In this document: piece after piece, positions 9,490 through 18,923 of the stretch
Layout: every line of letters begins with the position of its first letter
How positions within the stretch are numbered: the first letter of the stretch is position 1
Origin: Lachnospiraceae bacterium
GTDB taxonomy: Bacteria; Bacillota; Clostridia; Lachnospirales; Lachnospiraceae
Assembly: GCA_021199235.1 (NCBI GenBank)
Contig: JAJQIL010000037.1
Span: 62,001 to 126,000, forward strand
Direction: 5' to 3'
DNA: 64,000 bases
The notes under the pieces: model-generated
The model's input: the letters and a program-made list of their open reading frames with translations, nothing else
Told to the model about the DNA's origin: nothing
Databases searched by the model: none
Position numbers and translations under genes: made by a program

Positions 9490-9529
9490 AGGCCGGATAT
9501 ATAAATATCCGGCCTGTTCTGCTTTTTAT
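9490..9529 (+). terminator. Intrinsic terminator after the esterase gene
   Basis: AGGCCGGATAT-ATAA-ATATCCGGCCT stem, 11 bp perfect, followed by a T-rich stretch. It lies between convergent genes and may also serve the SDR operon on the other strand. Confidence 0.8.
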
Positions 9530-9545
9530 CCCTGCGTCAGTCATT

Positions 9546-10394
9546 TTATATCCTGCGCAGCAGCGCCCAGATTCCCATCATGATTTCACTCGGGATATAT
9601 TTTGCAGCGATGCGGTGAACCGTACAGACCAGTCCGGGCGTGGACACAGGCAGCCCCAATTCTGCGTCAATCAGAGCATGACGAACGACATTCTTTTCAT
9701 GGGACGCAAGCGGGAAATGCCGGATATAGGTGCTGTTTTCTGTATTTTGTGCTGTACCGATAAATTCCGTATCCTTCACCCAGTAAGGGCAGACTGCTGT
9801 CACATGAATACCCGCTCCAAACAATTCCACGCGGAGGGCACGACTGTAACGGTAAAGGAAAGCCTTGGACGCAGAATAAACGTTCAGATATGGAAAAGGC
9901 TGGAAGCCTGCGGTTGAGCAGATTTCCAGCACATTTGCTCCCCTGCTCATAAAGGGAAGCACCAGCTGTGTCATATTTACTGCCGCACGGCAGTTCAGGT
10001 CTATCATATTGTCGCAATCTTCTATGGAAATATCTTTCCATGAGCCGATCTTTCCGAATCCAGCCGCATTAATGAAATAGCGCACATCTGGCTGTTCCTC
10101 TTCCAACAGGGTACGGATTGTCTGATACGATTTCTTTTGTGTCAGGTCAAGCGGAATCACCCGCAGAGCCGTGCTGACCTGACTGCGCAGTTTGGCCAGC
10201 CGTTCTTCTCTGCGGGCGATAACCCACATTTCATCCAGAATATCATTCGATTTTTCTTTTGGATTTTCATTCAGATTTTCCGTTCCTGCACTTTTCTCAC
10301 GAAACATCACCATTTTTTTATCCAGCTGCCTGACAAATTCTCTCCCCAGGCCGCTCGACGCCCCTGTAATTATCGCGATTCTCTTTTTTACCAT
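9546..10394 (-). CDS. Short-chain dehydrogenase/reductase
   Basis: 282 residues. Classical SDR: NAD(P)-binding TGASSGLG at about residues 10-17, NAAG in FINAAGFG, catalytic Ser in EICSTAG and the YxxxK motif in YSASKAFLYRY. Between the glycine motif and the second beta strand sits a charged insert (residues about 28-53, rich in Glu/Asn/Lys), longer than usual. It starts directly at the stop of the 1516-residue activase gene, so the two are co-transcribed and maybe coupled. Substrate unknown; the DltE/YqjQ-like subgroup is a possibility. Confidence 0.85.
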   Translation of the reverse strand: MVKKRIAIITGASSGLGREFVRQLDKKMVMFREKSAGTENLNENPKEKSNDILDEMWVIARREERLAKLRSQVSTALRVIPLDLTQKKSYQTIRTLLEEEQPDVRYFINAAGFGKIGSWKDISIEDCDNMIDLNCRAAVNMTQLVLPFMSRGANVLEICSTAGFQPFPYLNVYSASKAFLYRYSRALRVELFGAGIHVTAVCPYWVKDTEFIGTAQNTENSTYIRHFPLASHEKNVVRHALIDAELGLPVSTPGLVCTVHRIAAKYIPSEIMMGIWALLRRI

Positions 10395-13300
10395 TCAGGA
10401 AACCTTTCTGCCCGGTTCTTCCGGGCTGTGGTTCATGATCAGCATCTGCAGCCGGTTCTCCACATTCGCATAGCTGGTGTCGGGATCAAGGTCGAGCGGC
10501 AGGATTGAAATGTCCGGATATTCCTCTTTCAATCGCTTGATGACTCCGCGCCCGCAGACGTGGTTCGGCAGACAGCCGAAGGGCTGCAGGATGATAAACG
10601 ACTTTACTCCTTCTTTCGCGTTGTGCGCGATCTCCGCCGCCATCAGCCAGCCCTCCCCGCAGCTTAAGGTCTCGGGGATGATGTCGCTGACTTCCCTGTA
10701 TAGTTCTTTTGGCTTTTTTTCGTATTCATACAACTCATGGCGGACGGCAACCTTTTCCAGCTGCTTCTGAACATAGTCAAACAGCCCCTCTACCAGCTGC
10801 GGCCAGGGAGGAATGCTGACATGGTAGTCTTTGATCTCGCATTCGGTAGCACGGAAATCCTTCCGCAGCTGGTCAGTAATCCTGGGGAATGCCGTCTCCA
10901 TGCCGTTGGCTTCCAGATACCGTTCAATATTGAAGTTGGAGCCGGGATGATAGGTCACCAGCAGTTCTCCGGTGACAAACACCTTCGGTTTCAAATGACT
11001 CCGGTCATAGGGGATCTTCCCCATCCGGTCAATACAGGTCTCAAAAACCTTTCTGGCGTTTTTCACGCCTTTGCGAATGCCTTCGGCCAACTGATTCACG
11101 CAGTCATTGTAAACCTCGTCCGTCTCCCCGGGATGCAGTTCGTAAGGACGGATTTTCCGGCAAATATCCGTGAGAATATCCAGCATCATAAAGGTCCATA
11201 CCGCTTCCCAGATGGCGGAAATTCCAAGAATCATTACACCCGGGTGCATATCCTTCGTGTCATTGGCATCGGTGGTCACAATAGGAACATCTGTAAAACC
11301 GGCCCGGTCCAGGCCTTTCCGCAGAAGTCCCGCATAATGCGACATCCGGCAGTCACACTGGAATTTTACCATGGCCACGGCCACTTCATCCTGCCGGTAG
11401 TTTCCCCTCTGCAATTCACTGATCAGTTCTCCGATCACCATCTGACACGGAAAACAGATATCATTATGGACATACTTCTTTCCCAGGGCAATCTGCTCCG
11501 GTCCGCCGATGGGAAGCGTTTTCACGGTGTAGTTTTCCTTTTCCATAATGGCAGACAACAGAACAGATACCTCTTTGGAGATATTCGGCACCAGGATCGT
11601 GCGCCGTTTTCGGTCTTCTTTGCGGAATTTCGCGGGACTCGGCTCTGATAGTTTTCCCTGAAAAGTGCCGGCCATACGTGCAGCGTTTTCTACATGTCCG
11701 ACACAGCTTTCCGCCGTCCGTGACGAAACAGAAAGCGTTTCCGTACGTTCCATGCATTCCCGGACGCACTCATTCCTGCGCCTGATCGCAATCGTTTCCA
11801 GAAACGACTGAATGCGAATGCCAAGTGAGCCGGTGGCGTCGCTTTCGTCCACCTTGAGGATCAGCGGAGATTTGTTGCCGCACTCTGCCAGAATCCGGGT
11901 TATCTCATCGGACAGGATGGCATCATGTCCGCAGCCAAAGCTGACGATCTGCACATACTCCAGCGCCGGGTCTTTTGCCGCAACCATCGCACCCTCCAGC
12001 ATCCGCGTGTGAAAGTCATTGGTAATCTCGATTCTGGTATTTTTCAGATCCTGCTTACTAAGGTCGGGCAGACTGTCCACCGTCAGCACCGAAACACCAC
12101 GCTCGGTGAAGCGTCTGGACAGGTCGTGACAGATAAAAGGATCGGTGTGATAGGGACGTCCGGCCAATACGACCGCATACGTGCCGGATTCATGCGCCTG
12201 TCGGATGATCTCACTGCCCCGCCGCACCAGCGTTTCCCGGAAAGAGAGCAGCGCCTGCTCCCCGTCCGCAAAGGCCGACGCCGCTTCCGCTTTCGTCACA
12301 CCCAGCGTCTCTACTGCATAACTGCAGATCTGCTTTTTCCGGTCTTTCTCCTCAAACCAGTGAAACACCGGCGTATCAAATACGACTTTTCCCTCTTTCT
12401 CCGGATTCTGCGAATTGCGCACGACCATCGGGTATCCCTGAAGGACAGAACAAACATAAGGACTGAGCTTGTCCACTCCCTCCGGAGGCATGTGCATCAC
12501 ATAAGGGAAAAAGATACGGTCGACGCCCATCCCGGCCAGATTCATAACATGCCCATGCACCAGCTTGGCGGGAAAACAGACCGTATCCGACGCTACATAT
12601 TGCAGCCCCTGCTCATAAAGCTTCCGCGAGCTTTTGTGGGAAAACTTCGTCTGATACCCCAACGCCCGGAAAAAGGTACTCCAGAACGGCATACTGTCCC
12701 AGAATTCCAGCACCCTGGGCAGACCGACCACCTCTCCTTTATCCGGAGCTGCCTGATGGTACGGATAGTCTGCAAAAAGCAGGTTTTCGCGCTCTCTGAA
12801 CAGATCAGCAGGTCTCTCTGTTTGTTTTTCTGTCGGCTTCTCTGTTGATTTCTCTGGCGCTGCCTTGTGTTCCTTCGTGGATTTCATATAATCTGCTTTA
12901 CTCTGTTGTCCACATCCTGCGGTCACATCTTTTTCTTCAACCCCCGCCCCTTTCTCGCACCGGTTGCCGGATACCCAGGTTTTCCCGGTGGAAAAAGTGA
13001 CGATCGTGCGATTGCACCGGTTTCCGCATCCGGTGCATTGTACGCCGCTGCGCGTCTCATAGGAAAACTTCTCAAGAGCGTCAAATCCTATAAAAGAGGA
13101 TTCTTTTCCGTCCGGATAACCCGCTTCTGTTATCTGACGTTTCACTTCCAGAGCCGCACCGATGGCTCCCATCTCTCCCGGATAAGGAGCCAGCTTTACT
13201 TCAGCGCCGAGGTATTCCTCCAGAGCGCGCAACACCGCCTGATTGCGGAACGTACCGCCCTGCACGACCACATGATTCCCCAACTGACCTGTATCAGAAA

Positions 13301-14945
13301 TACGAATGACTTTCGTAAAAACATTCTCGATCACAGAGCGGCAGAGTCCGGCCATAATATCGTCCGGGCCTTTCCCGTTTCGCTGTTCCGTAATGATCGT
13401 ACTGTTCATGAACACCGTGCAGCGGCTGCCAGGCTTTGCCGGAGATTCGGAGCGAAAGGCTGCTTCCGCAATCCTGTCCACCGGTATCTGCAGACCGGAG
13501 GCAAAATTCTCCAGAAAAGAGCCGCACCCGGACGAGCAGGCCTCATTCAGCATGATGTTCGTGATAATGCCATCCTCCAGCCAGATTGCCTTCATGTCCT
13601 GACCGCCGATGTCCAGCAAAAATGTGGTATCCGGATAGTAATGGGTACACCCTACGGCATGCGCCACTGTCTCGACCGTATGATAGTCCGCGCCAAATGC
13701 CCGCGCCAGCAGGTTTTCTCCATAGCCTGTCGTGCCAAGCCCCAGAATATGCAGCCTGATGCCCTGCGCATCATATTTTCGCTTCATTTCAAGCAGACCG
13801 TCCCGTACTACCAGCAGGGCTTCCCCTTTATTGGGTGCATAAAAGCGGTCAACCACCCGGCCTTCCTCATCCAGCAAAACAAACTTTGATGTGGTACTGC
13901 CGGAGTCAATGCCAAGCCAGACCCGCAGCTCCCCATCCACCGGTTTCGGGCTGCATAGCGCCTGCAGTTCCCTGGCATGTCGTTCCTGAAACCGCTGTTT
14001 TTCTTCCGGCGAGCAAAAGAAAGGCTTTGTCTTGTCCTCCATCTCCTGAGAAGATTTTTCCGGAGCGGCAAGTCTCCTGGCCAGTTCACGTAAAGTGACT
14101 GTATCCGCTTCTTCCTCAGCCTCCGGAAAGATCTGATCAATGGCGATAGCCGTCCCATAGGCTACAATCGTTTCCGGGTGCTCCGGCCGCACAATATTCT
14201 CATCTTTCAAACTCAGTCTCTCTGCAAAGGTCTTGATCAATGTCGGATTGAACGTCAGCGGTCCTCCTTCGAAAATAATAGGCGGCGCCAGCTCAAGACC
14301 CTGTGCCAGACCGCCAATGGTCTGTTTTGCGATGGCGTGAAACGTGGAAAGTGCAATATCCTCTTTCTTTGCCCCGGAGAGCAGCAGAGGCTGGATATCT
14401 GTCTTTGCGAACACGCCGCAGCGGCCGGAGATATCATAGACGGTCTGACCCTGCGACGCCAGAGCCTCAAACTGCTCCGTCTCCACATTCAGAAGCGCCG
14501 CCACCTCATCAATAAAAGCGCCGGTACCGCCGGCACAGCTTCCATTCATCCGCATGTCAGAGGTCTGCAGCTGCTCTTTTTGTTTATCATAATGAAAAAA
14601 CACAACCTTCGCGTCCTGGCCGCCAAGTTCAACAGCCGTTTTTACCTGTGGGTACAACGCCCGGACCGCTGCCGAGTTGGCCACCACTTCCTGTATGTAA
14701 TGAACGCCCAGCTTTTGGGCAATCGTCCGGCCTCCGGAGCCGCAGACCGCCGCCCGGAACCGCTGATCCGGATATTGCACCTCCGCCTCCGCAAGCAGAT
14801 TGCCAACCGTCTCTTTCTGTCTGGCGTTATGCCGCACATATCTTGCGTACAGCATCTCCTGCGTCCTGGCATCCGTGATCACCACTTTTACAGTTGTGGA
14901 ACCTACGTCGATTCCGATTCGGAGTTCTCTGTCTGTACTTTCCAC
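10395..14945 (-). CDS. Fused 2-hydroxyacyl-CoA dehydratase activase/DUF2229 protein
   Basis: 1516 residues. Two BadF/HgdC-type ASKHA ATPase domains in tandem (residues about 8-260, GIDVGSTTVKVV; about 345-600, GIDSGSTTSKFV), each with a Gly-Ser-Cys-Gly-type cluster region (MNGSCAGGTGAF; NEACSSGCGSFLENF). A Cys-bearing segment CTGCGNRCNRTIVTF, a DUF2229 region (about 730-950) and a HgdB-like C-terminal part (about 1000-1490) follow. Such proteins are widespread in clostridia; a role in ATP-driven low-potential electron transfer is inferred from the activases. A Lys/Glu/Thr-rich insert lies near residues 660-710, and a palindromic repeat copy adds GHVENAARMAG near residue 1085. The start is GTG with GAGGAAG upstream. 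Confidence 0.85.
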   Translation of the reverse strand: MESTDRELRIGIDVGSTTVKVVITDARTQEMLYARYVRHNARQKETVGNLLAEAEVQYPDQRFRAAVCGSGGRTIAQKLGVHYIQEVVANSAAVRALYPQVKTAVELGGQDAKVVFFHYDKQKEQLQTSDMRMNGSCAGGTGAFIDEVAALLNVETEQFEALASQGQTVYDISGRCGVFAKTDIQPLLLSGAKKEDIALSTFHAIAKQTIGGLAQGLELAPPIIFEGGPLTFNPTLIKTFAERLSLKDENIVRPEHPETIVAYGTAIAIDQIFPEAEEEADTVTLRELARRLAAPEKSSQEMEDKTKPFFCSPEEKQRFQERHARELQALCSPKPVDGELRVWLGIDSGSTTSKFVLLDEEGRVVDRFYAPNKGEALLVVRDGLLEMKRKYDAQGIRLHILGLGTTGYGENLLARAFGADYHTVETVAHAVGCTHYYPDTTFLLDIGGQDMKAIWLEDGIITNIMLNEACSSGCGSFLENFASGLQIPVDRIAEAAFRSESPAKPGSRCTVFMNSTIITEQRNGKGPDDIMAGLCRSVIENVFTKVIRISDTGQLGNHVVVQGGTFRNQAVLRALEEYLGAEVKLAPYPGEMGAIGAALEVKRQITEAGYPDGKESSFIGFDALEKFSYETRSGVQCTGCGNRCNRTIVTFSTGKTWVSGNRCEKGAGVEEKDVTAGCGQQSKADYMKSTKEHKAAPEKSTEKPTEKQTERPADLFRERENLLFADYPYHQAAPDKGEVVGLPRVLEFWDSMPFWSTFFRALGYQTKFSHKSSRKLYEQGLQYVASDTVCFPAKLVHGHVMNLAGMGVDRIFFPYVMHMPPEGVDKLSPYVCSVLQGYPMVVRNSQNPEKEGKVVFDTPVFHWFEEKDRKKQICSYAVETLGVTKAEAASAFADGEQALLSFRETLVRRGSEIIRQAHESGTYAVVLAGRPYHTDPFICHDLSRRFTERGVSVLTVDSLPDLSKQDLKNTRIEITNDFHTRMLEGAMVAAKDPALEYVQIVSFGCGHDAILSDEITRILAECGNKSPLILKVDESDATGSLGIRIQSFLETIAIRRRNECVRECMERTETLSVSSRTAESCVGHVENAARMAGTFQGKLSEPSPAKFRKEDRKRRTILVPNISKEVSVLLSAIMEKENYTVKTLPIGGPEQIALGKKYVHNDICFPCQMVIGELISELQRGNYRQDEVAVAMVKFQCDCRMSHYAGLLRKGLDRAGFTDVPIVTTDANDTKDMHPGVMILGISAIWEAVWTFMMLDILTDICRKIRPYELHPGETDEVYNDCVNQLAEGIRKGVKNARKVFETCIDRMGKIPYDRSHLKPKVFVTGELLVTYHPGSNFNIERYLEANGMETAFPRITDQLRKDFRATECEIKDYHVSIPPWPQLVEGLFDYVQKQLEKVAVRHELYEYEKKPKELYREVSDIIPETLSCGEGWLMAAEIAHNAKEGVKSFIILQPFGCLPNHVCGRGVIKRLKEEYPDISILPLDLDPDTSYANVENRLQMLIMNHSPEEPGRKVS
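11667..11702. repeat. In-frame palindromic repeat, type A, in the activase gene
   Basis: Core CAGCGTTTTCTACATG with outer arms of the CGGCCA/TGTCCG kind, matching the NAD-synthetase copy closely. On the coding strand it gives GHVENAARMAG. It sits in a poorly conserved linker before the C-terminal domain. Confidence 0.7.
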
Positions 14946-15062
14946 TTAATGACTTCCTCTCTTCTTTTGTTATAGGCGTGTTATAACGTATGTTTTCTTT
15001 TATGTCAAGCCGGAACCAGACAGCCGCCTTTCCGAAAAAAGGCGCAATCGTCTCCGGAATAG

Positions 15063-15083
15063 AAAAGCAGCCTTAATGGCTGC
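15063..15083 (-). terminator. Intrinsic terminator after the acyltransferase gene
   Basis: On the minus strand AGCAGCC-ATTA-AGGCTGCT followed by TTTCT, directly after the stop codon. Confidence 0.75.
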
Positions 15084-15965
15084 TCATACAGACACCCGTT
15101 CTCGATCTTCAGGCGGAATCCATCCTGCAATATCCTCCGTTCTGAAATCGTAGGTAAGCGTTTCTCCATAGGCCTGCTCATAGGCAGCCACTTTCTGCCG
15201 ATAATCCTGCCGCATCATTTCCCGACTGTTCTCTCTGGCGTTTTTGGCCGGATCCGGGTATATGGGTTCGAGGATATGCATCACATACCGGGTTTTGTGA
15301 AATTCTTCATTTTCTTTGTCCTGCAGATCCCGGATCTCCACAAAGCAGGAAATGACAGGGACATGGTTGACCGCTGCATAATAATATGCGCCGCGTTTGG
15401 GCGGGCGGGGTTTCCGGTAGTGAAACCACATCTCCTGCTCCGGGTAGATCAGAACCGCGTCTCCATGTCTCAGCCGTTCCCGGATCATAGGGTCGAAATA
15501 TTTACGCAGGTATTCAGAATGATTCACCAGCGGAATGATATCCTCATGATTCATAAGAAAACCAATCCACCCTTTCATGGCAAGATTCGTCTCCTGACTG
15601 ACGATGAAAAGCCGCCGATAGCCTGCCTTGTTCATCGCTTCCCTCACCGCCGTGTTATCCAGAGGGCTGAAATGGTTGCTGGTAACAATCGCCCCGTCAT
15701 GGATCTCTTTTATGTTTTCCAGCCCTTCAATCCTGGTGTCCCGATTCAGCCATCTGGTAGCCGTGTCTGTCAGCGCCCGCGCGCACACATTGCAGAACCG
15801 GTATCCGAATGTCCTGTATTTGTCCAGATACTTCCGGATAATCTTTTCCCGCTCTTCCTGAGACAGAACCGGATCATCCGTTTCTACCTTACAGTTCAGA
15901 TCGCCCCGTTCTGCGGCATCTCTCATATTGGCGATCACCTTTTCTTTGTTTCCGCCGATCAACAT
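15084..15965 (-). CDS. PlsC-like lysophospholipid acyltransferase
   Basis: 293 residues. The acyltransferase motif NHFSPLDN (HX4D) is near residue 98 and the substrate-binding YPEQEMWF near residue 175, as in 1-acyl-glycerol-3-phosphate acyltransferases. It has no clear membrane span beyond amphipathic segments. The N-terminal 60 residues are charged and not recognised. Its start overlaps the GT8 gene's stop by 7 bases, so both are made together. A role in glycolipid or phospholipid synthesis with the glycosyltransferase is likely; it could also be a more distant acyltransferase. Confidence 0.8.
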   Translation of the reverse strand: MLIGGNKEKVIANMRDAAERGDLNCKVETDDPVLSQEEREKIIRKYLDKYRTFGYRFCNVCARALTDTATRWLNRDTRIEGLENIKEIHDGAIVTSNHFSPLDNTAVREAMNKAGYRRLFIVSQETNLAMKGWIGFLMNHEDIIPLVNHSEYLRKYFDPMIRERLRHGDAVLIYPEQEMWFHYRKPRPPKRGAYYYAAVNHVPVISCFVEIRDLQDKENEEFHKTRYVMHILEPIYPDPAKNARENSREMMRQDYRQKVAAYEQAYGETLTYDFRTEDIAGWIPPEDRERVSV

Positions 15966-16927
15966 ACGCGAATTGTTTCCCCTTTCTCAAGCATTTTGCG
16001 AAAAGTGACCTCCTGGGTACACACTCCTGGACCTTTTGCGATCATGTTTTTCAGACAGGTCTGATCTGATTTTTTCTGTTCGTCCGAATAGTGATCCTTA
16101 AAACGCACGATGTCCGGATAGAACGGAGATTTTTCCGCGCAGCTCCAGAAATACTCTTCATACGGGATATTGTCATAGCACCACGGCTTCTGAAACAGGT
16201 TGTAATGAATCAGTTTGGGATTCTTCAGCACTTCAGCGTCTTTTCCGCCCATCGGCGGCATGGCATCCCACGTCTCATCCAGATAGACGATTTTGCCGCT
16301 GCACATCGCATTGATGTAATCCTGATCGGGAGCAAGACAATCAAAGTGAAAGGTATGCAACAGCCGGAGAAAATGGTCACAGAATCCCGCTTCCCGCATT
16401 TTTTTCAGGTTCATCAGCAGAATACCGGAATTGATGTACTCATCAATCGGCACACCGACTGCGTTTTCTACATATTCCACCAGTTCAGGAACCGGCGTGA
16501 TGGAGCGGTCGGCACAGGCTCCAATGATATTGTCGCCCAATTCTACCTGGTACAATTCTGAAATATCACCGGGCACCACAATATCACTGTCAAGATAAAT
16601 TCCCTTGTCATACTCAGGGAACCGATCAGCAATAAACAGCCGGAAATATATAGTCAGCGTAAAATAATCACAGCGCAGACGGTTTTCCGTCCTGTCAGTA
16701 ATGCCTGCCAGTTCCTTTTCCATCGGAACAAAGCGAATCTCAAATGGTGCGTGCACACCGGAGGCAATCTTATCCTGACTCTCTTCCGTTAAATCCTGAT
16801 GCAGGACAATGATCTGATACCTGTATGCTTCAGACGCGTGCTCCTCCAGCGAGCGGATCGCGCAGTCCAGCCAGGGAGCATAGCTCTCATCCGTTGTAAA
16901 AAAAATGGGTACTGCATTCTCTTTCAT
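15959..16927 (-). CDS. Family 8 glycosyltransferase
   Basis: 322 residues of the GT8 family: PIFFTTDESYAPWLDCAIRSL at the N-terminus, the metal-binding DxD in IYLDSDIVVPGD, and INSGILLMNLKKMRE plus the C-terminal IHYNLFQKPW. It transfers a sugar from a UDP donor with retention. Clostridial relatives act on lipid-linked or surface glycans. First gene of a two-gene operon with the acyltransferase; start ATG has GGGAGG upstream and a clear promoter lies about 95 bases before it. Confidence 0.88.
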   Translation of the reverse strand: MKENAVPIFFTTDESYAPWLDCAIRSLEEHASEAYRYQIIVLHQDLTEESQDKIASGVHAPFEIRFVPMEKELAGITDRTENRLRCDYFTLTIYFRLFIADRFPEYDKGIYLDSDIVVPGDISELYQVELGDNIIGACADRSITPVPELVEYVENAVGVPIDEYINSGILLMNLKKMREAGFCDHFLRLLHTFHFDCLAPDQDYINAMCSGKIVYLDETWDAMPPMGGKDAEVLKNPKLIHYNLFQKPWCYDNIPYEEYFWSCAEKSPFYPDIVRFKDHYSDEQKKSDQTCLKNMIAKGPGVCTQEVTFRKMLEKGETIRVC

Positions 16928-17019
16928 TGTTACCTCCCCGCGGCAATGTTTGCATTATATTATTATATTTTTGCAGCTTCAGTTTTTATTGGCACACGAA
17001 TATTGATTTTGTTACAGGA

Positions 17020-17048
17020 AATATAGCACAATCATTAGCACTCGTCAA
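17020..17048 (-). promoter_or_regulatory. Promoter of the GT8-acyltransferase operon
   Basis: Minus strand TTGACG (17048-17043), 17-base spacer, TATATT (17025-17020). Good sigma-A match. Confidence 0.7.
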
Positions 17049-17099
17049 CAGCAGTTGCTGATAATTTATATTTATTTCATAATTACAACCGTTTCCTGA

Positions 17100-17152
17100 A
17101 AAAGATAGCCGCTTTTTCGATTTTTTATTCAATCCTGCGGCTATTTTTCATT
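17100..17152 (-). terminator. Terminator of the cobalamin-riboswitch operon
   Basis: Minus strand ATAGCCGC ... GCGGCTAT stem with a loop of about 24 bases, then CTTTTTC, 38 bases past the DUF2284 stop codon. The long loop makes it less certain than the others. Confidence 0.6.
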
Positions 17153-17189
17153 TGTTATATATACGATTGGCATTATCGAACCGGTCAGA

Positions 17190-17729
17190 TCAAAGCAGAA
17201 GATAACAGCTCGTATATGCGATGGAGCAGGGGCCGTAATAATAATCCAGATGATTGGCCTGACAGACCTGAGTGACCAGCATGCCATAAGCTTCCATGGA
17301 GGAAAAAGCCTCTCCCGGGAAACGGCAGGGATGATCCGGGCAGGTACATGTTTTGCATTTTGTGCAGCAGCCTGCACCAATCGCCAGCATCCCGGGATAC
17401 AGACCGCGCAGGGTCTTCTCAAAAGCATAAAAATTCTCTTTATGCCGGCTCTCTGCCTCCATCATACCCTCTCCGTCCAGCTCATCTTCCAGTTCGCCGA
17501 CCGTCTGCACGATGATTCCCTCATGATACCGGCTGACCTTTTCCCGGCATTCGTCCAGTGTACCGCAGCCCGGCGGGCAGCTCCAGCATTTGCCGTACAT
17601 ATGGCAGGTATTTGCCTCGCACATCCGGCGCACCTCTTCACGCAGCTCCAGAGTAGAACAGTCCAGAAACACGACATGGGAAAATCCCTGTGCTTCTCCC
17701 AGTTTTTTCAGTTCCTCCATATTGATCAT
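17190..17729 (-). CDS. DUF2284 cysteine-rich metal-binding protein
   Basis: 179 residues with many cysteines in two clusters: CEANTCHMYGKCWSCPPGCG (about 35-54) and CCTKCKTCTCPDHPC (about 119-133). The layout is that of DUF2284 proteins, thought to bind Fe-S clusters or metal. It is the last gene before a terminator, 66 bases after the ABC ATPase gene in the same direction. This suggests a cytoplasmic partner for the imported cobalt or tetrapyrrole, but no reaction is known. Start ATG at 17729 has GGGAGAG upstream; an in-frame ATG at 17720 is an alternative. Confidence 0.75.
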   Translation of the reverse strand: MINMEELKKLGEAQGFSHVVFLDCSTLELREEVRRMCEANTCHMYGKCWSCPPGCGTLDECREKVSRYHEGIIVQTVGELEDELDGEGMMEAESRHKENFYAFEKTLRGLYPGMLAIGAGCCTKCKTCTCPDHPCRFPGEAFSSMEAYGMLVTQVCQANHLDYYYGPCSIAYTSCYLLL

Positions 17730-17795
17730 TTTGCATCTCTCCCATCATAACAGGATTGCGAAAGAAAAAACGTAATCCGTAATTTCATGCCTCTA

Positions 17796-18923
17796 TTATA
17801 ATTCTTTTATCAGAATCCCCAGCTGTTCCGCTTCTTCCCGAAGCTTTTCATTAAGCGCGTTCATCGACCCGAACGAGGGAATGCAGCAGATGACACTGCC
17901 GCAGGTGCGCAGGATTTTTCCCGCCTCCTGAACCTTTGTCTCGCTGACCGGTTCAAACGCCTGCTCGGATATCACTGCGCAGGCAAGGGATTTCGCCACT
18001 TCGTAATCGATGTCGTTTTCATGCAGGACGCCGGTGGCAAAGGGCACACCTTCACGCTGCAGTCTGCGGTAGGTGGGGATTGCGCTGCCGCCTCCGCCGA
18101 TCACAAACACCTCGGGAGTGCCGTGCACCCCTTCCATCTCAATACAGCCGAAAAGCGGATCATAGCTTCCGGTCGTGATCCCGTAGAGCCGGCGGATATA
18201 GTCCGGCGTAAAGACTTCCTCGGGCGTTCCGTAGCGGTCGATCGTGCCGCACAGATGCGGATCGTTTTCTCCGTGCACACAAAGCACCTGATCAGAAACC
18301 TTCTGCGCGAGATCCAGTTCATGCAGAGACATGATCACCGCCAGCTGATTCTGCGCGACCAGTGTTTTCAGAATGGACAAAAGCTCCAGCTTGTGGCGGA
18401 TATCAAGGTAGGAGGTCGGTTCGTCCAGGATGATGATCTCCGGCTCCTGACAGATGGCGCGGGCGAGCATGATCCTCTGCCGCTGCCCGTCGCTGATGGC
18501 CTTGAAATCCCGGTCGCACAGGTCGAGGGCGTGGACCATCTCCATTGCCTTGTGCACCTTTCTGCGGTCCTCATCTGTCAAAAGCCCCAGCGTTCCGGTG
18601 TATGGATAGCGGCCGGTCGCTACAATGTCCTCGCAGGTCATCAGCTCGGACTGCATCCGTTCTGTAAGGACGACCGCCATTTTCTGCGAGAGGTCCTTGC
18701 CGGAAAGCCTCTCTATCGTCTCATTTTCCAGATAAACCGCACCGGCAATCGTTTTCAGCTGCCGCGTGATGCTCTTTAATATCGTGGATTTCCCGCCGCC
18801 GTTGGGTCCGATCAGCGTGAGGATCTCCCCGCGGTGCACGTGCATCTCGATATCTTTGATCAGCGGTCTGCCATCGTAGCCGACCGTCAGTTTTTCCGTG
18901 TGAAAATACCAGGTGTTGTTCAT
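17796..18923 (-). CDS. ABC transporter ATPase with extra C-terminal domain
   Basis: 375 residues. The first 255 are a FepC/BtuD-type ATPase: Walker A GPNGGGKST, signature ISDGQRQRIMLAR, Walker B IIILDEPTSYLD. Residues about 268-375 are an added domain starting EVFVIGGGGSAIPTYRRLQ, with a Rossmann-like glycine stretch, then VAKSLACAVISEQAFEPVS and CGSVICCIPSFG. I do not recognise it; it may bind a nucleotide or sense the cargo. The start overlaps the permease stop (ATGA), so it is coupled to the FecCD gene. Confidence 0.85.
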   Translation of the reverse strand: MNNTWYFHTEKLTVGYDGRPLIKDIEMHVHRGEILTLIGPNGGGKSTILKSITRQLKTIAGAVYLENETIERLSGKDLSQKMAVVLTERMQSELMTCEDIVATGRYPYTGTLGLLTDEDRRKVHKAMEMVHALDLCDRDFKAISDGQRQRIMLARAICQEPEIIILDEPTSYLDIRHKLELLSILKTLVAQNQLAVIMSLHELDLAQKVSDQVLCVHGENDPHLCGTIDRYGTPEEVFTPDYIRRLYGITTGSYDPLFGCIEMEGVHGTPEVFVIGGGGSAIPTYRRLQREGVPFATGVLHENDIDYEVAKSLACAVISEQAFEPVSETKVQEAGKILRTCGSVICCIPSFGSMNALNEKLREEAEQLGILIKEL

